Assembly: GCA_024704765.1 (NCBI GenBank)
Contig: JAKMXF010000304.1
Location: 344,322 to 408,321, forward strand
Origin: Oopsacas minuta
Lineage: Eukaryota; Porifera; Hexactinellida; Lyssacinosida; Leucopsacidae
Direction: 5' to 3'
Length of the DNA stretch: 64,000 bases
Part shown: positions 44,546-56,773 of the stretch, one piece after another
Layout: every line of letters begins with the position of its first letter
How positions within the stretch are numbered: position 1 is the stretch's first letter
Translations under genes and position numbers: made by a program
The notes under the pieces: model-generated
The model's database searches: none
What the model saw: only the letters and a program-made list of their open reading frames with translations
What the model was told of the DNA's origin: nothing

Positions 44546-45505
44546 TATATTCCATTTTAATTTATTGACCTCAGGTCTGTCATCAATTGTAAGGGTTCCC
44601 TTTTACTTTCTCATGCATCAATGGTTTACCAACTTTTCTCATTAACCTGAAACTTTGCAGATTGATGGTATCTGTTAGTGTACGAGGACCTGCGATTTAA
44701 ATATCCATCCGCAGGAAATTTCCGAGAATGTGTCTATCCAGACTCACATGTTAGTATCGAACCAAATGCGGGAATTACAAACCTTATTTGGGAGCATTTG
44801 CATAGCCAACCTTTGACCCAATCTGATATATTTAGAAGTTATCCACTTTCGCCCTACGAATTCTCCTTTTTTGGGAAATTTATTTTGCAATATTTCAAAG
44901 ATACATGTAAATGTATGCTTATCTACTTTATCGCCATGTAAGCAATCAAGCAAACATTCTCCTATCTGATAAAATATAGGTTTTTCTTTGGTAACCTATC
45001 TTGAATAGTTCACTTTCAACGTTTTTTCACATTATACCTTACCTTGGGTTTACATTTCCAAATTACTTATCTGGATATACGATAGCCTACTATACATAAG
45101 CCCTAATATTAATGTGCGAATATCGGACTAGGGATATGTTATCAGATAAAACCTCAAAGAAGGCATAGTACGATAGTTTGATAATCTCGACTCTTCCCTT
45201 TTTAATCTCCTCTCCTGGTCCGACACCCAAGGAATATTTCGAATAATTTTAGGACTAAATGGTATTTCTTTCGGTAGAGTTGGCGTAGAGTTCGATCTCA
45301 TCATCAGATACTCTCTAAATTGACTAAATGCCATGGAATATTTCTTTAAAGACAATAACGGACTCTTTTTGTCCAATAATTATTTGCCATGAAAATAATA
45401 TTTTTCTGGAAGGATTGGTCTCTAACCTTCATAGTGCTTGGCAGCTGAGTTGACGTATATAATACACACCAACCCAGCATAATTATTTCAACAAAAATAT
45501 ATATA
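44546..45505. other. No recognised feature
   Basis: Frames at 44678-44941 (plus) and 45128-45376 (minus) have no recognisable domain or splice context. Confidence 0.4.
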
Positions 45506-45789
45506 CAGTGGAGTCTCCTAATTGGGCACTCCGAGAAGCGGACAACCTCCTACAACGGACAAATTTCGTGGCACGGATTGAATTTGTCAAGCATGTAATG
45601 CAGTTGAAGTTGCTATAAATGACACATATTTACTTGTATGTTGTACTAGTAGTTTATCTTATCTGCAAAATGAGTTTATCACCTGATCTTAATAATGATC
45701 AGGAGATAACCTAATAGATTTGGTGAATAACTTTTGTCGAATACCCAATTATTTCCAGTGATAAACTTGAGGTTTAATTCCTATAATTA

Positions 45790-46880
45790 AAGTGGCTGCG
45801 ACTTCAGCTTACACTGCTGGAGCATCCAACAAGAAACACTGCCTGGAATTGAAATGAATAATTGAAGTGATCAAGACACTACAGAAGAATCTAGGGATTA
45901 GTATTAGAGCTCTGGGGGAATTTTCAGTGTGGAAAGAGCCAAATTGTAGAATTACTCAAGAATAAAGAGTATTTGCTAGCTGCGTTCGAATCTAATGCGT
46001 CAGAGTATAGAGCTCATATCAGCAAGACACCTCGTAATTCGGATTATATTGAAGTCAACATATCCCTATACTAGTTGTACACTCTTGCCTGATCAAAAAT
46101 ATATCCTGGTGGCCTACATCTAGGAGATAATGCAAAACAGATCGCTGAATGCCTTGGAAAATCCAATTGTAAACGTTCAACTTGCTAGTTGGCGAAGTGA
46201 AAAGGAAAGTACAATATCAACAGTTTACAATTTGTGGAGAATCATGAAATGTACAAGTTGATTCCTGGAAAGAGAGGCTTCCTGAAAAAATTCAAGATTA
46301 TGTTAAAGATAACTTATGAAATATGGACGAAACAGGTGTTTTTGGTAGGCTTTACCTGATCGTTGGTTTTGCCAAATGGGGAATCAGTGTAATGGAGGCA
46401 ACAAAAGTAAGCAAGGGAAACTGTAGCTTTTTTTGTTACCTAGCAGGTACAAAAATAAGTTCTGTGGTAATCTGGAAATCCCAAAATCCACGATGCTTTT
46501 AAGGGTTTGATAAGTGGCTTTTGGCTAGTTCATTATTTCAGTCAGAATACAGCCTGGATGACTGGGGAGATACTGGAGCGATTGCTACATGACAATTTGT
46601 GATTATATTTCGTCTATTCTGACGAAATATATATATATTTACAAATTGGTATGTAGCAATCGCTGTCAAAACTTTGGAAAATGAGTCAAACACCTGATGG
46701 CATTGCCCTGGCTACCAATAGAGAGAAGGAAAACCAGCTCTCAGAATAGAATTTAGAGGGAATCTTCTCAATCAGACATGTACTTCATCAGAATATCTTG
46801 ATTCAATTACAATAACAATTGGTAGTTTGTACTTTCATCCAGATATGTTAACGATACCAATAATTGATATCCTGGACCTG
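45790..46880 (+). pseudogene. Tigger/pogo-type transposase remnant
   Basis: The N-terminal block ASNKKHCLELK-x-IIEVIKTL and SIRALGEFSVWK (45810-45940) is the CENP-B-like helix-turn-helix. The second block contains DYVKDNL then NMDETGVFGRL (46290-46350), the first catalytic D in the NMDETG motif of pogo-type DDE enzymes. VVIWKSQNPRCFKGFDKW-like sequence (46465-46515) follows, corresponding to the IGKS-x-x-PRCFK landmark. The second and third acidic motifs are not clearly readable. Stops are frequent and the hairpin at 46577 interrupts the frame, so the copy is inactive. Confidence 0.8.
46577..46664. mobile_element. 88-bp hairpin insertion
   Basis: AGCGATTGCTACATGACAAT ... ATTTCGTC and its inverted copy GACGAAAT ... 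ATTGGTATGTAGCAATCGCT form a stem of roughly 40 bp around a 6-base loop. It sits inside the Tigger transposase, so it arrived later. It may be a palindromic micro-MITE. Confidence 0.75.
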
Positions 46881-46990
46881 AATTATCTGGAGGACAAATG
46901 AGGCACTTCTATGAATACTAATCATATATTATCTTATTTCAATCTCCTTGGCTTACACACTTTTCATTAACCTCAATATCTTCAACTGCT

Positions 46991-47818
46991 ATTTTTCACT
47001 TCTAGCTAAATGAATAAATTATCAAAGATATCCAGGTACAGTCGAAACTGTCTATTTCTGTCTATATTTTGCCGCAACATTGTTAAATTAGCAATTTCCT
47101 AGTATATGTAATCGGATACCTATGACTCGGGTTTCTGACTTGTCGTTTTTCTTAATATTTTCTCTGAACAGAATTCGTTTATACTGACTACATCATTTCC
47201 TCCTAAAACAGGACTTCTCATCATTATGGCTGAGAGTATCGTATGGTCCTTCTTCCCTGAGCCACAGCCTCTGAGCATAAGGCAGGCGGAATTGGAAAGA
47301 ATATTCAACATCTCTACTCAGTCTGTGCCTATAAACTCCATCAAGTTTACACCATGATCGAAAATATACAGCGGGACCGATCATCAAAATGAAAATCTCT
47401 TAAAGGTGCTAAATACAACAAGAATTTGGAGGCGTCTTATTGCACTGGTCCAAAATATTCGCGGAGCAGGCAAAGAGCTGTCAAGAAATATTTACTGTTG
47501 CAGCCAAGCTAGCAGCTAGAATTCTCAACAAGAAGCTCCAGCTCATATGTATGGGTCCTAATAAACACGTAGGTGGCCTTTGACATAAGGTAGGAAGGCA
47601 GATGCTCCAGCTGTTTATTATTCTGCAAAAATGGGCTGGGTGAATACAAATCTATTCTCAAAGATCTTAAGGGACTTCGAAAGTCAAACACAATAACTTG
47701 ACACCCACGTACTTCTAAATCTCAACAACGGATTGAGTTATACACTAAACTAGATCAAAATTCTCCCCAGAATATCACATCAGTCTTCCAGCCTTGTGAC
47801 TCATGCCTTATACGATCT
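46991..47818. other. No recognised feature
   Basis: A terminus-like CAGTCGAAACTGTCTATTTC occurs at about 47040 in the same orientation as the Tigger left end, so it is not its mate. Frames on the minus strand at 47120-47387 are overlapping and unrecognised. Confidence 0.35.
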
Positions 47819-48074
47819 CAGGCACGGATCCACTGATGGTGCGTACCCCCCTATATATATTTCTCAAAAGAAAATAATTAGTTTCTTAAATATTTACTAA
47901 TTGTTTAATTCGTACAAATATATGTATTCTTTTCACTTTCTCATCCTCTTCTTAAGGGTCGATAGTTGGTGATGCTATTTTAACGCATTCTATAAATTTA
48001 TTAGCAACAAAAAGCAGGATTATTTGATATTGTCAAATATCTAACGGTCCTCAATTTTGTAACTGCAGATGAAC

Positions 48075-50300
48075 AAATTGAATGCTGCGAAGAGTAGGGA
48101 GTTTTCAATTCATCTCAAGTGAGCCTACCCCTCTCATCAATTCGTTTGAGATATTCACAAGAAACGACAATACAGTGTCTATAAATCAATTTTCATCAAT
48201 TTCTGTCGACATTGGTAGGAAAGTCTGTGGGCCAACTCAATCAACACCCCAACCTTACCTAAAACATTTTTGAGAAAATATATTCTAAGTCAAGGAAGTG
48301 TACGGTATTTCGGCCTGAATGGTATGAAATTCATCCTTGAATTAGTTATAGCGTCCCTATGATTATGGTTTATTGTTTCCATTTGTATATTTCAGCCCTG
48401 GACTACACGAAACAACTTTTACCAAGAGGCTTTGGAAATTGAGATAATGCAAATGTAATCGACAAAGGACTGGAGAAACATAACTTAATCATCTTGCCAC
48501 TGACCAACATGATAATTGGCAAGAATATACACAGTAATTGTTACACAATCACAGTTCCATCGCGTTTAGACTTAATATGCATAGGCCCGATATGGTAGAA
48601 AATATTGTTATATACTTCACTATACTTCTAGAATATATTCGCTACTTTTGTCTACAGGAACTCCCTTTCGAGGGTATGACGAAAATTCAGATTCCCTTAA
48701 CAAAGGCAAGTTTAGTGAACTGATGGAGGTAAATTTCATGGTTAACAAAGATTTCAGGGATGTTGGGGATAAAATTATATGCCAATATTCTATTCAAGTT
48801 GATTATCTCGTTAAAGCGATTTATAATGGAATGATTTCATTGATGGCATCAGAAATTCGTAGAATAATTGGTGAGGAAGTAAAATTTAGTATGTCTTTTT
48901 TATATTATTGGATGAATCCTAGAGTACCATAGGTACAGCGTATGAACAACTTAACTTTTGCGTTCAGTTTAGTTATGGTTCTGTGTCCCAAGAAATATTC
49001 TTAGGCTTTTCATATATTACACATGACCTAATCATATCCAATGAAGCACAAATATTCATTTCTTTCTTACAAACCACCAGCGGAAAACTTATCGCTATTT
49101 CAATGAATGGTGCTAGCGTAATGAGTAGTCATGTTAGCGATGTTCAAGCACGTCTTAAAGATAAATATCCATGGTTAGTCCATATTCATTGCACTGCTCA
49201 TTGGGTTGATAAGACATCTTGTCGAAATAGGTTACCACCCTTGACTCATAATACACATTTTTTATCCAAACTAAACATAACCATCTCTTTGAAGAATGAC
49301 CAAATGATATTAGATGAAACTATACAGATGATCCCGCAAAGTTTGGATGTCAGATGTCCTTCTTGTTTCGACTTAGTAGACACAGAATATGACAGTTAAC
49401 AAACTATTCTAGTGGCTCTATGTCGCAGATGTGAACATTCAAATACACAATCAATAACTGCATCAGGTCTATATCATAAAATGTCTGATGGGAGATTTAA
49501 TCTAACTATTGTATTGCTACATTTTGTGCTAGGCATCTTAAACCTTTTCTCGCTTTATCCACAATCACCAAATATATTGATTGGCATCAGGCTAATCACG
49601 GAATATCTTTAGTTAAGAGAACTATTGGAGATCTAAACTTACCACATATCTTATCATATAATATTCAGAAGGCGGAATTTTTCGGTGAAAAATGTTCTAT
49701 ACCTTCGACAATGTCTTCAATATTGCATTGGACAAAAGTAATATTGCATTGGACAAAAGCAATATTGGATTTCGATATAATTCAATAACTTTTTTAGAGA
49801 ATGTCACCAATCAAAATGGATCTGATTTTAGAGGAGTTGGATAAACGATTTTCAATTCAAACCATGAACATTTTTGATAGATCTTGATGGATTAAATCCT
49901 AAAGCGAGTACTTTTGAATTTAAGTGAGCTGAAGCGATTATTTGAACGTTATTCGCGTCAATTGTAGTGAAATTTCCCTACAATCTGAGTTGTTAAGATT
50001 ACAAGCATTTCATGTGGATAATTTATGAGTAAAAGTTATGAATCCGGAATTTTACCCAATATCATGAGATTGATTCATTCGAAGAATTGGTTACCTGTTT
50101 CAATAGCATCTTTGAACGCACATTTTCTTACATGAATAGAATAAAATGATTCCAAAGAGAATAACTTTCTGACTGTCTGTTAAGCGATCTCGCAGTTTTA
50201 GCTTTAAATAAGGATATCACCAAGAATATATATACAAAATCGAAGCTTTTAGCCACGAAAGAGAGAAGAGTGGTATCGAGGAATAGATTTGTTATTGCTA
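48075..50300 (+). pseudogene. ZMYM1-like hAT transposase (DUF4371 type), broken
   Basis: Order of blocks: SRKCTVFRPEWYEIHPWISY-like start and YCFH (48295-48390), then RGFGN and GLEKHN (TTF-like zinc region). GTPFRGYDENSDSLNKGKFS follows (48655-48715), a hallmark of this family. Next are ISMNGASVMSSHVSDVQARL and WLVHIHCTAHW (49100-49205), corresponding to the D-G-A-x-x-M ... IHC-x-AH core; Asn replaces the expected Asp in MNGAS. NTQSITASGLYHKMSDGRF is at 49440-49500, RTFSYMNRIK at 50120 and LSDLAVLALNKDITKNIYTK at 50185-50240, the hAT dimerisation region. Stops and frameshifts divide these blocks. Confidence 0.85.
49719..49760. repeat. 21-bp tandem duplication
   Basis: AATATTGCATTGGACAAAAG plus T or C occurs twice head to tail, and a third copy starts (AATATTGGA). 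It lies in the hAT transposase remnant. Confidence 0.9.
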
Positions 50301-50402
50301 ATTATGATTTTTCAATTAGTTCATATTGCTTTATTGATACAAACATATGAATAAATCTGTTGTGACTTATTGATAACAAACATATAAATAAATCTGATCG
50401 TG

Positions 50403-50545
50403 TTTTGATGATGGCGATGAGGACCTCCGCGATGACCCTCGCCCAGGTCGTGCGACTTCCTCAAAAGCCCGCAGTAATATCGAGAGGGTCTAAAGAATTT
50501 TGGACGAGGATAGATGAATAGCCCTGCGAGAGTTAGTGCTGTAAA
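50403..50545 (+). pseudogene. Mariner transposase N-terminal fragment
   Basis: One frame reads DDGDEDLRDDPRPGRATSSK then SNIERV, stop, RILDEDR. This is the G-x-x-S-x-x-D-x-P-R-x-G-R-P linker between the two helix-turn-helix halves of mariner transposases. It is GC-richer than its surroundings. Neither the catalytic domain nor terminal repeats accompany it. It lies inside the right portion of the hAT element. Confidence 0.7.
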
Positions 50546-50576
50546 TATATTTTGTGCCCCACCCACAAAATCGAAT

Positions 50577-51689
50577 CAATGGCATAATGTCGTATGGGGT
50601 ATCAAACACAAGTACATCATGGGCGTTTCATTTTCGTTTTAAGGCTGTTTACTGAAATCCACTTGATTGCTCAAAGTATATATTAATTCAATACATAATA
50701 ACCATTAAACATTGAAGAGGGGTTTCAGAACAACCTGGTAATTATGGAAGAGAAGTATTTTGTTATATGAAATACGTATTAAGTGGGATATACTTCAAAT
50801 ATTCTATTAACCATTTATCAGTCTTGGTCGCTACCATATAAGTTTTCAATTCCTATTACGTTATTACCAATCCTGGCTTACTCTGACTATGGCACCGATA
50901 CTTACCCGCAAAGCCTGGCAAACCACATATATTGTTCTTATCGAGGCAACCACTTGCTATAAACTCACTCTAAACATAAATAGCTTCGAGTAACTAGACC
51001 AGGTTCTTCATCTTCAGCTGCACTGTACGAATAAATATAAGTTACTCAAGGACTATATAACAAGGCATCGACCAAATTTTCATCAACTATAGGCAATCAA
51101 GATACCCCCGACTCTACTCTCACGTGTTTATGAGGTTTGATGCTAAATTTAGCAGGAAATAACCCTTTAGTGAAATTGTGGAGCTGGGACAGAGATATAT
51201 AGAGAATAATTTCTGTGCCATAGAATCAAAATGGTGGAATTATAACAGGACTATATGTATTAGTGTTATTTCACCAAATACGCAACCACCCAATCAATAT
51301 CTGCGTAAATTTCAAAAGGAAATGATGTAACTAGATGATAACTGAAGAATTCTATTACCAAAAATTCCTCATTTGAAACAACTGTAAGGAGAGTAATATT
51401 CCAATTACGATTCCCAAATTTTACAATTGGAATTTAGGATGTTTATACAAAATATGAAAATTTGTGATGACGAGTGTTTTCGGAGTTACAGTAGTGACCA
51501 TGGATGCCATATATTTGCCAATATTCCCCAAGAAATGGCCAACCTTCAAAGTTATTGTCAAATCATCTGACATACATATAGAACTTGGTAACATAAAAGT
51601 AATGAAACTTGGTGTGTAACTTCACTATAACCATAGTGTATACATATTATTGGCCCAACTTTGTTAGTACTTGATGTGACTCAAAAGTA
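50577..51689. other. No recognised feature
   Basis: AT-rich intronic sequence without frames or terminal repeats that I recognise. Confidence 0.4.
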
Positions 51690-52600
51690 ACGAGACTCTA
51701 TTTCTAAGTCATTATATAGGTGAAATAACATGGGTTCATATTGAACTAAAGCAACATAATCCCCATTGCATTCAATCACAGACTTACAATACGGCAGCTC
51801 TCTCATGAATTGCAGCGGTTTCTCTCGGGTTACTCGGAACTAGAAATTCGTATTGCCTTAGATGGATTTTAGGTCCTTAAAAACAACCTATAACACTGAT
51901 TCAATTCTGGAATGTATGGCGATTGTTGTATTAACACTAAATCCCTCCTTCTTAGGTATTTCATTATTACCCTAGCAGAAGAGGTCTACGTAGCATTGTT
52001 ATTAGGCCAGAACAATTCAGAAAGATTTTTGGATTTGTGTCAACATTACTTCAGATTTCCACTTTGGATTGAATAAAGTCAAAATACATTTAGTGTGCCT
52101 TTGGGCAGTGGGAGAGCAACGCTGATTTTAGTACCTCCAGAAATGCCAAACTGATTAATACCTTATGATTTGTCACTTGTGGTCGGACAACTCGAGGACG
52201 CTTCTAAAAATTGGCCAGCCCTGCTTTGTTCTAGGGCTTGGTTAGATCACTAACAACGAACATCCAACGTTAGTCCTCAGTCACCCAACATTTTCGATTT
52301 TCTGCCATTCAGTATTTATCTATCATTTCCAAGATTTTTTGAGCACGTGGTGTGTGCTAGAGTCCCTGTTAGCATTAGAGAGCCGATGTGGGACCCAGAT
52401 ATAGCAGACCTTTAGCAACCCCAGTACCTCAACTAAGATGCGTCTAACCAATACTATATTAACATCAGCTAGTATTCGAACTGAATGTTCGGGTTCAGCT
52501 ACAACAAATTGAATTTCAATAGACTATTATTGCCTTTCTGTATGAATGCTAGGGTTTAAATTTTGACATCTCCACCTTTGATATGATTACATGCCCCCAA
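51690..52600 (-). pseudogene. Rosa-like mariner transposase remnant
   Basis: Minus-strand reading gives IWVPHRLSNANRD (around 52390), the WVPH-x-L landmark of mariner. Then come VVRPQVTNHKVLISLAFLEV (52100-52190) and LFWPNNNAT-x-TSSARVIMKY (51960-52020), the second catalytic motif with Asn instead of Asp. LRRRDLVLIQQSPYIPELNQ follows, with Tyr where the third Asp is expected. The tail LPYCKSVIECNGDYVALVQY-like sequence (51740-51800) is the C-terminus. The Y-L-R-R-R and P-x-L-N-x-C-D-R-type spacing recalls the rosa group. Several frames are needed, so it is dead. Confidence 0.65.
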
Positions 52601-54622
52601 AACCTGCCACAGTGGTTCTTGTTTAGTTTGGTTTATCATACAAATAATGATCTTGTGAAGAAATAATGTTGCCCTCTCATAATTGATAAGCGTTTTGAGC
52701 TGAAGGTATAGTTCACGACATATGTCCGTGCTTCATATGTAAGTTTAAGTCGCTCAGCACACATTGAAATCGCCCAGCAAAGATAACTAAGCAAGTTGAA
52801 TGACAGGTTCATCATCTACAATAATTCCTTTGTCTAAATGAAAACAAGAAAATTGCATCTCATGCCAGCAGTAATTATCTCTTGTGTCTAGTCCTTGTCA
52901 AAACAGTTAGTGTTAAGTTAGAAATAGTATTCTCTGGTGCCATGCATGTTTGTGATAATGTTGTATATCATTAACATCATAACACCAGAAAATTCCAATA
53001 AAATGTTGCAAACCAGTTATCCCAAGGCTTTATCGAAGTTATATAGCTGTGATTAATAAACAATAATTATAGTTCTGAAAATGTTTAATATTGAAACAAC
53101 CATGAAACGACTATGAAAAGGTTTCAGATACTGATAAACAGTTTCACGGTACGGTGATACTGATTTCTGTCTTCGGAATCCATAAATATGACTTCCCAAT
53201 CGCAAATAATAAATTTCATGTGATTAAAGACAACTAATGTCGATATTTTAACAATATTGTCATTTATGGAAGTTGTAAAACTCATGATTTACATTGAAAA
53301 ACAGCCAGAGCTATTGTGGATGTCATGGATTTCCAGACGCCAATTGGGAACAAGTGATCGGCCTCCTAGACCGCTCCGGCCATGATATCAATAAAAACCC
53401 CTCCAAATCCAAATAAACTCCTTGCAAATCCTAAACAAATCAGATGAAAATGATGTGACAAATCCAAAGTCGGTGTACATGCCTCATTAAGTACACACAT
53501 TTCTTCTATCCACATTTAGTATGGAGATCGTCAGTCGAAATGAATAAAACTTGTCACTAGCAAGAACTCAGGCAGTTTGTGTGGAGATTGTCACTAGGAA
53601 TGAACAAACTCTTGGTAATTAAATCGATTTAGAATGGTCAATCAACACGCGTTAGTGTTTTCCTAGTCTTGATAGGAACTTCTTAAACATATGCAAAAGT
53701 GGGAATATATTATCACATAACGGTTTTGAGTTATGTAAATATGGTAGTGCAATGGGCTATGAACTGACTGAACTTTCCTTATTGCTAAATGCACCAGTAC
53801 AGAATAGAAAGAAAAATTCCAATATGAAATTAAATATGCAATATAATAAAATAATCCGGAAATATGCCCCACAGGGGGCACAAAGGGTTGCTTTAGTTGA
53901 AATAGGCATGTATATAATAGCTACATAAGCGAAATATTCTCTTATAGTAAAACTATTGCAAAAATCGATTGGAAACAACTAATTTTATGTAAAAGTGCTA
54001 TTTAGCAAGTTTTGGCTTAATTTCTGACAAATTTGCATGTATGACATTTATGGTCGCCTAATTTGATAATTTTGGTAACCATATGCTTAAAAATTATTCT
54101 TCAAACAATGGAGATTATGGGAAATTTTCTAGTTTCCAGTGTGAAATTCCACCCTAATCTATAGCAGCATAGCGAAGTTATGAAACGATGTACATTTTCG
54201 CAAACTAACAATTTTAACAATACCTAGCCACTTGGGCTATAATACAATATTTCATGTTGTTTTAATGTAATAATCCAAATTATATAGTCTCTCTCATCTA
54301 CTATTAGTCAAAAGAAACTAAAAGAAGTGATTATAAACAATTATCTAGTGAATATATGCCGCCCTAAATGATGGTTAAGACTAGAAAAGTCGAATAATTC
54401 TGTTATTCATAATAGCTATAATGTATTTTAAGAAAAATCAAAACAACAAAAATTTAGAAAAATGTGAAATTTCAATAAAAGTCAACAGACCCAGATAGAA
54501 TTAATTGGTCACCGTCGCATCATTTCGCGCCGCTGGAAATTAAGTTAAATTAGAGCTAATGGATTTAGCTTTCATTTCAAAACTTCAAATCATTTGCCTG
54601 CGAGATATTTCTGCACTAACTA
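52601..54622. other. No recognised gene; weak direct repeat
   Basis: Two related blocks about 60 bp apart (53520-53553 and 53579-53613, sharing TGGAGATNGTCA and GAATGAAYAAA) form an imperfect duplication. Frames at 53663-53978 on the minus strand are hydrophobic and unrecognised. Confidence 0.4.
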
Positions 54623-55924
54623 CAGGGTTAGGCATAAGTCCTGGAACAAGATAAACTAGTATATTTCTTATCTTACCATAATAGTAGTTGAAATTCGTAA
54701 TGAATTAGTGGATATACATACTAAGGATACGAAATTAATCTAGCTCTTCGAATGTATTTCCCTTTGCTGCGATACATAGGCTCAATCGCTTATAGAAATT
54801 GTCGGCAGCAGCACGCAACACGTCCTCATTGATTAAATCTCACTCTCTTCTAATTGTAGACTTCAGACTTTCGACTTTCTTGTGAGGCTTTGCACATACC
54901 CTGGACTCTAAGATGGACCATATACACAAATCCATAGGGTTTAGATCTGGAGAAAGGTTGGCCATTCTTCAGTTGATATAAATTTCTGGTACATTGAGTT
55001 TCAACCACTCAGATGTCATTTTGGCTTTGTGGGAGGGAGCGGAATCCTGCTGGAACACTCAATGCGCGCCATTGAAGTGGTCACCAGCCCAAGGCTTCAA
55101 TGCGTTCTCTAAAATGCTCTCTACATACGCCTCTTTGTTAATTTTCACCCCTTTGTCAATGAACACCAGAGGTGTCAGACTATCAGAGGGTATAGCTCCC
55201 CAAACCATGACCGATACAAGTTTCTGAGGTCTTTTGATTGTGCGTATTGGTGACGATTTAGACTTTTGATCTGGAGCAAGAATTCGACTGTTTTGGCGAT
55301 TATATGCCATTTCTACGGTAAAGATCTTCTCATAGGAGAAGACAATACTCTGGTGTGGGGGCCACCAGTGAACCTTTTTCTCAGAATCAGACACTTTTCA
55401 TACCTACGCCTCTAATTCACCACAGAAAGTAACTGTACCTCTCGAAATTTGCAGCATTTCAAGCCTAAATCCTCTTTACTATCATTCCCATACTTCTGGT
55501 TGAAATATTGAAGTGTTTTGCCATGCCTTGGGTGTTTCTAACAGTGTTCTTCCTGACCATCTCCCGAACGAGCTTCCTAACAGCAGGAGTACGAACAGAA
55601 CGAGGTCTAGCTTTTTCTGAACCTGTCCTGTGTACTGCCAGTTCCTTGTAACTTTTGATTGTGCGGTAGACTATCCATAAGTTTATGGACAGTATTTATG
55701 ATATCACGGAAGCTGATTTGCCTTCATTATGATAAAAGATTATCAATGACCGTTTTACTTCTTTGTCCATAAATCAAAAAAATTTTTCTAGTAGGACTCA
55801 ATACCCTAAATATTGTTTAAAAAGATATTGAAGATAATATATGATAAATAAACGTTCACCTAAAACCATTCGCAGAACCTCTAGCTTAATTTAAATTTTG
55901 TTGCAGAACTTATGCCTAAGCCTG
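54623..55924 (-). mobile_element. maT-like (DD37D) mariner element, complete ends
   Basis: The inverted termini CAGGGTTAGGCATAAGTCCT and CAGGCTTAGGCATAAGTTCT continue GGAACAA / GCAACAA. They are flanked by TA (54621-54622 and 55925-55926). The length of 1,302 bp is full size for this group. A single minus-strand transposase, annotated separately, fills the interior. Its right end abuts the foldback palindrome that starts at about 55927. Confidence 0.93.
54740..55790 (-). pseudogene. maT-like transposase, first catalytic Asp lost
   Basis: The longest open part (55394-55059) reads FSYEKIFTVEMAYNRQNSRI, where the expected S-D-E-K-x-F has Tyr for Asp. LVSVMVWGAIPSDSLTPLVF then KINKEAYVESILENALKPWA follow. 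After a TGA in place of Trp come VFQQDSAPSHKAKMTSEWL (second Asp) and SPDLNPMDLCIWSI (third Asp). Thirty-seven residues lie between the second and third Asp, as in the maT (DD37D) branch. The C-terminus is VCAKPHKKVESLKSTIRREW down to a stop near 54740. An indel near 54990 and the lost Asp make it inactive. Confidence 0.9.
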
Positions 55925-56536
55925 TATATTAGGGCGGATCGAGAAAAGTATACATCGTCCCTTCAACTTCTACCTCAGGCGAAGGTTGCCTTTGCTCTTT
56001 TCTAGGAAAATGCGAGACATAAATTTAAAAAATATTTCGAGTTGACCCTTGCGGTTTTATATTTTTGCTGTGTCACTTTCGCAAACTTGACTTTAAATTG
56101 TCCGAATTTTCTAATTCCTTTGACTTAGCCCCTTTAGATATATTATTTGGTAATAGTAAGTCGCATATTTGCTTTCGAATGGGGTATTAGGCTAATTTCT
56201 ATGTCCAAAGATACTCAAGTTATCAAGATATTGTTTGCATATTCTATCATACCCTAATAATATTATCCACCCCCCTTTTTTTCCGAAGATTTGCAAATGC
56301 ATAATTCTTACAAAAAATAGCTATATCCTCGCCAAACTTAGTATAATTCTGTCTCTAGATCTAAATTCATCAATAGATTACGACAAAGAAATTTTATTAA
56401 CTTTCCTTATCTCTGGCTCTTAACTTAGTTACCATTTATCTAGCATGGAATTTATGGTCAATTATTGTATCTAAATAAAACTCGCCAAAATCACTCAATA
56501 TTATAGAGTGATTATATTCCTATAATTTATGTAATT

Positions 56537-56773
56537 TTGATTATGGCAGGATACACGCTTAGTATTGTAGTATTTCATCCTGGTTTTGGTTATCCTGGAC
56601 CCATCCCAGAAAATCTACTCCCAATAAAACTAGATCTATACAATCATTATAGTATACTTAGAAATGAAGATTCTAAATCAACTAGAGATGATATAGCGAA
56701 AGAATTAACTGAAGTATTAGTGCGTATCTATAATTTGTCTTCCATACCCATAAAATCAGAGCTCCAAATATAA
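56537..56773 (+). CDS. 78-codon transposon-protein segment, left arm
   Basis: The open frame reads MIMAGYTLSIVVFHPGFGYP, GPIPENLLPIKLDLYNHYSI, LRNEDSKSTRDDIAKELTEV, LVRIYNLSSIPIKSEL. The L-Y-N-H-Y-x-x-LR-N-E ... IA-x-E-L-x-E-x-x-x-R-I-Y-x-x-S-IP pattern is one I associate with an uncharacterised transposon protein whose continuation has LFDVSSCKC. Indeed, LFDVSSCKCQ can be read in the palindrome centre. The reading is in the same orientation as the arm. It is probably the N-terminal part of such a protein and not a complete gene. It is intact over 78 codons. Confidence 0.45.
   Translation: MIMAGYTLSIVVFHPGFGYPGPIPENLLPIKLDLYNHYSILRNEDSKSTRDDIAKELTEVLVRIYNLSSIPIKSELQI

Larger units (their letters stand above)
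45506..46990 (+). mobile_element. Tigger/pogo element, right terminus not found
   Basis: The left terminus CAGTGGAGTCTCCTAATTGG after TA (45504-45505) continues into CACTCCGAGAAGCGGACAAC. It is followed by a plus-strand pogo-type transposase remnant (45790-46880). No inverted match to the left end was found by 47.1 kb, so the right end is lost or strongly diverged. An 88-bp hairpin has inserted at 46577-46664. Confidence 0.75.
47819..50576 (+). mobile_element. hAT element with ZMYM1-like transposase
   Basis: The left end at 47819 reads CAGGCACGGATCCACTGATG, then GTGCGTACCCCCC. This fits the CAGGCGCGGATCC-type ends with a C/G run known for this hAT group. Near the right, TTTTGTGCCCCACCCACAAA at about 50550-50570 looks like the subterminal C-rich tract, but the final terminus is not recognisable. 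A transposase remnant fills 48075-50300, and a mariner fragment (50403-50545) lies between it and the right end. Confidence 0.7.

Noticed and set aside
46990-47060. CAGTCGAAACTGTCTATTTC as the right terminus of the Tigger copy at 45506
   Set aside because: It is in the same orientation as the left terminus, so it cannot be its inverted partner. It may be the start of another, unresolved element.
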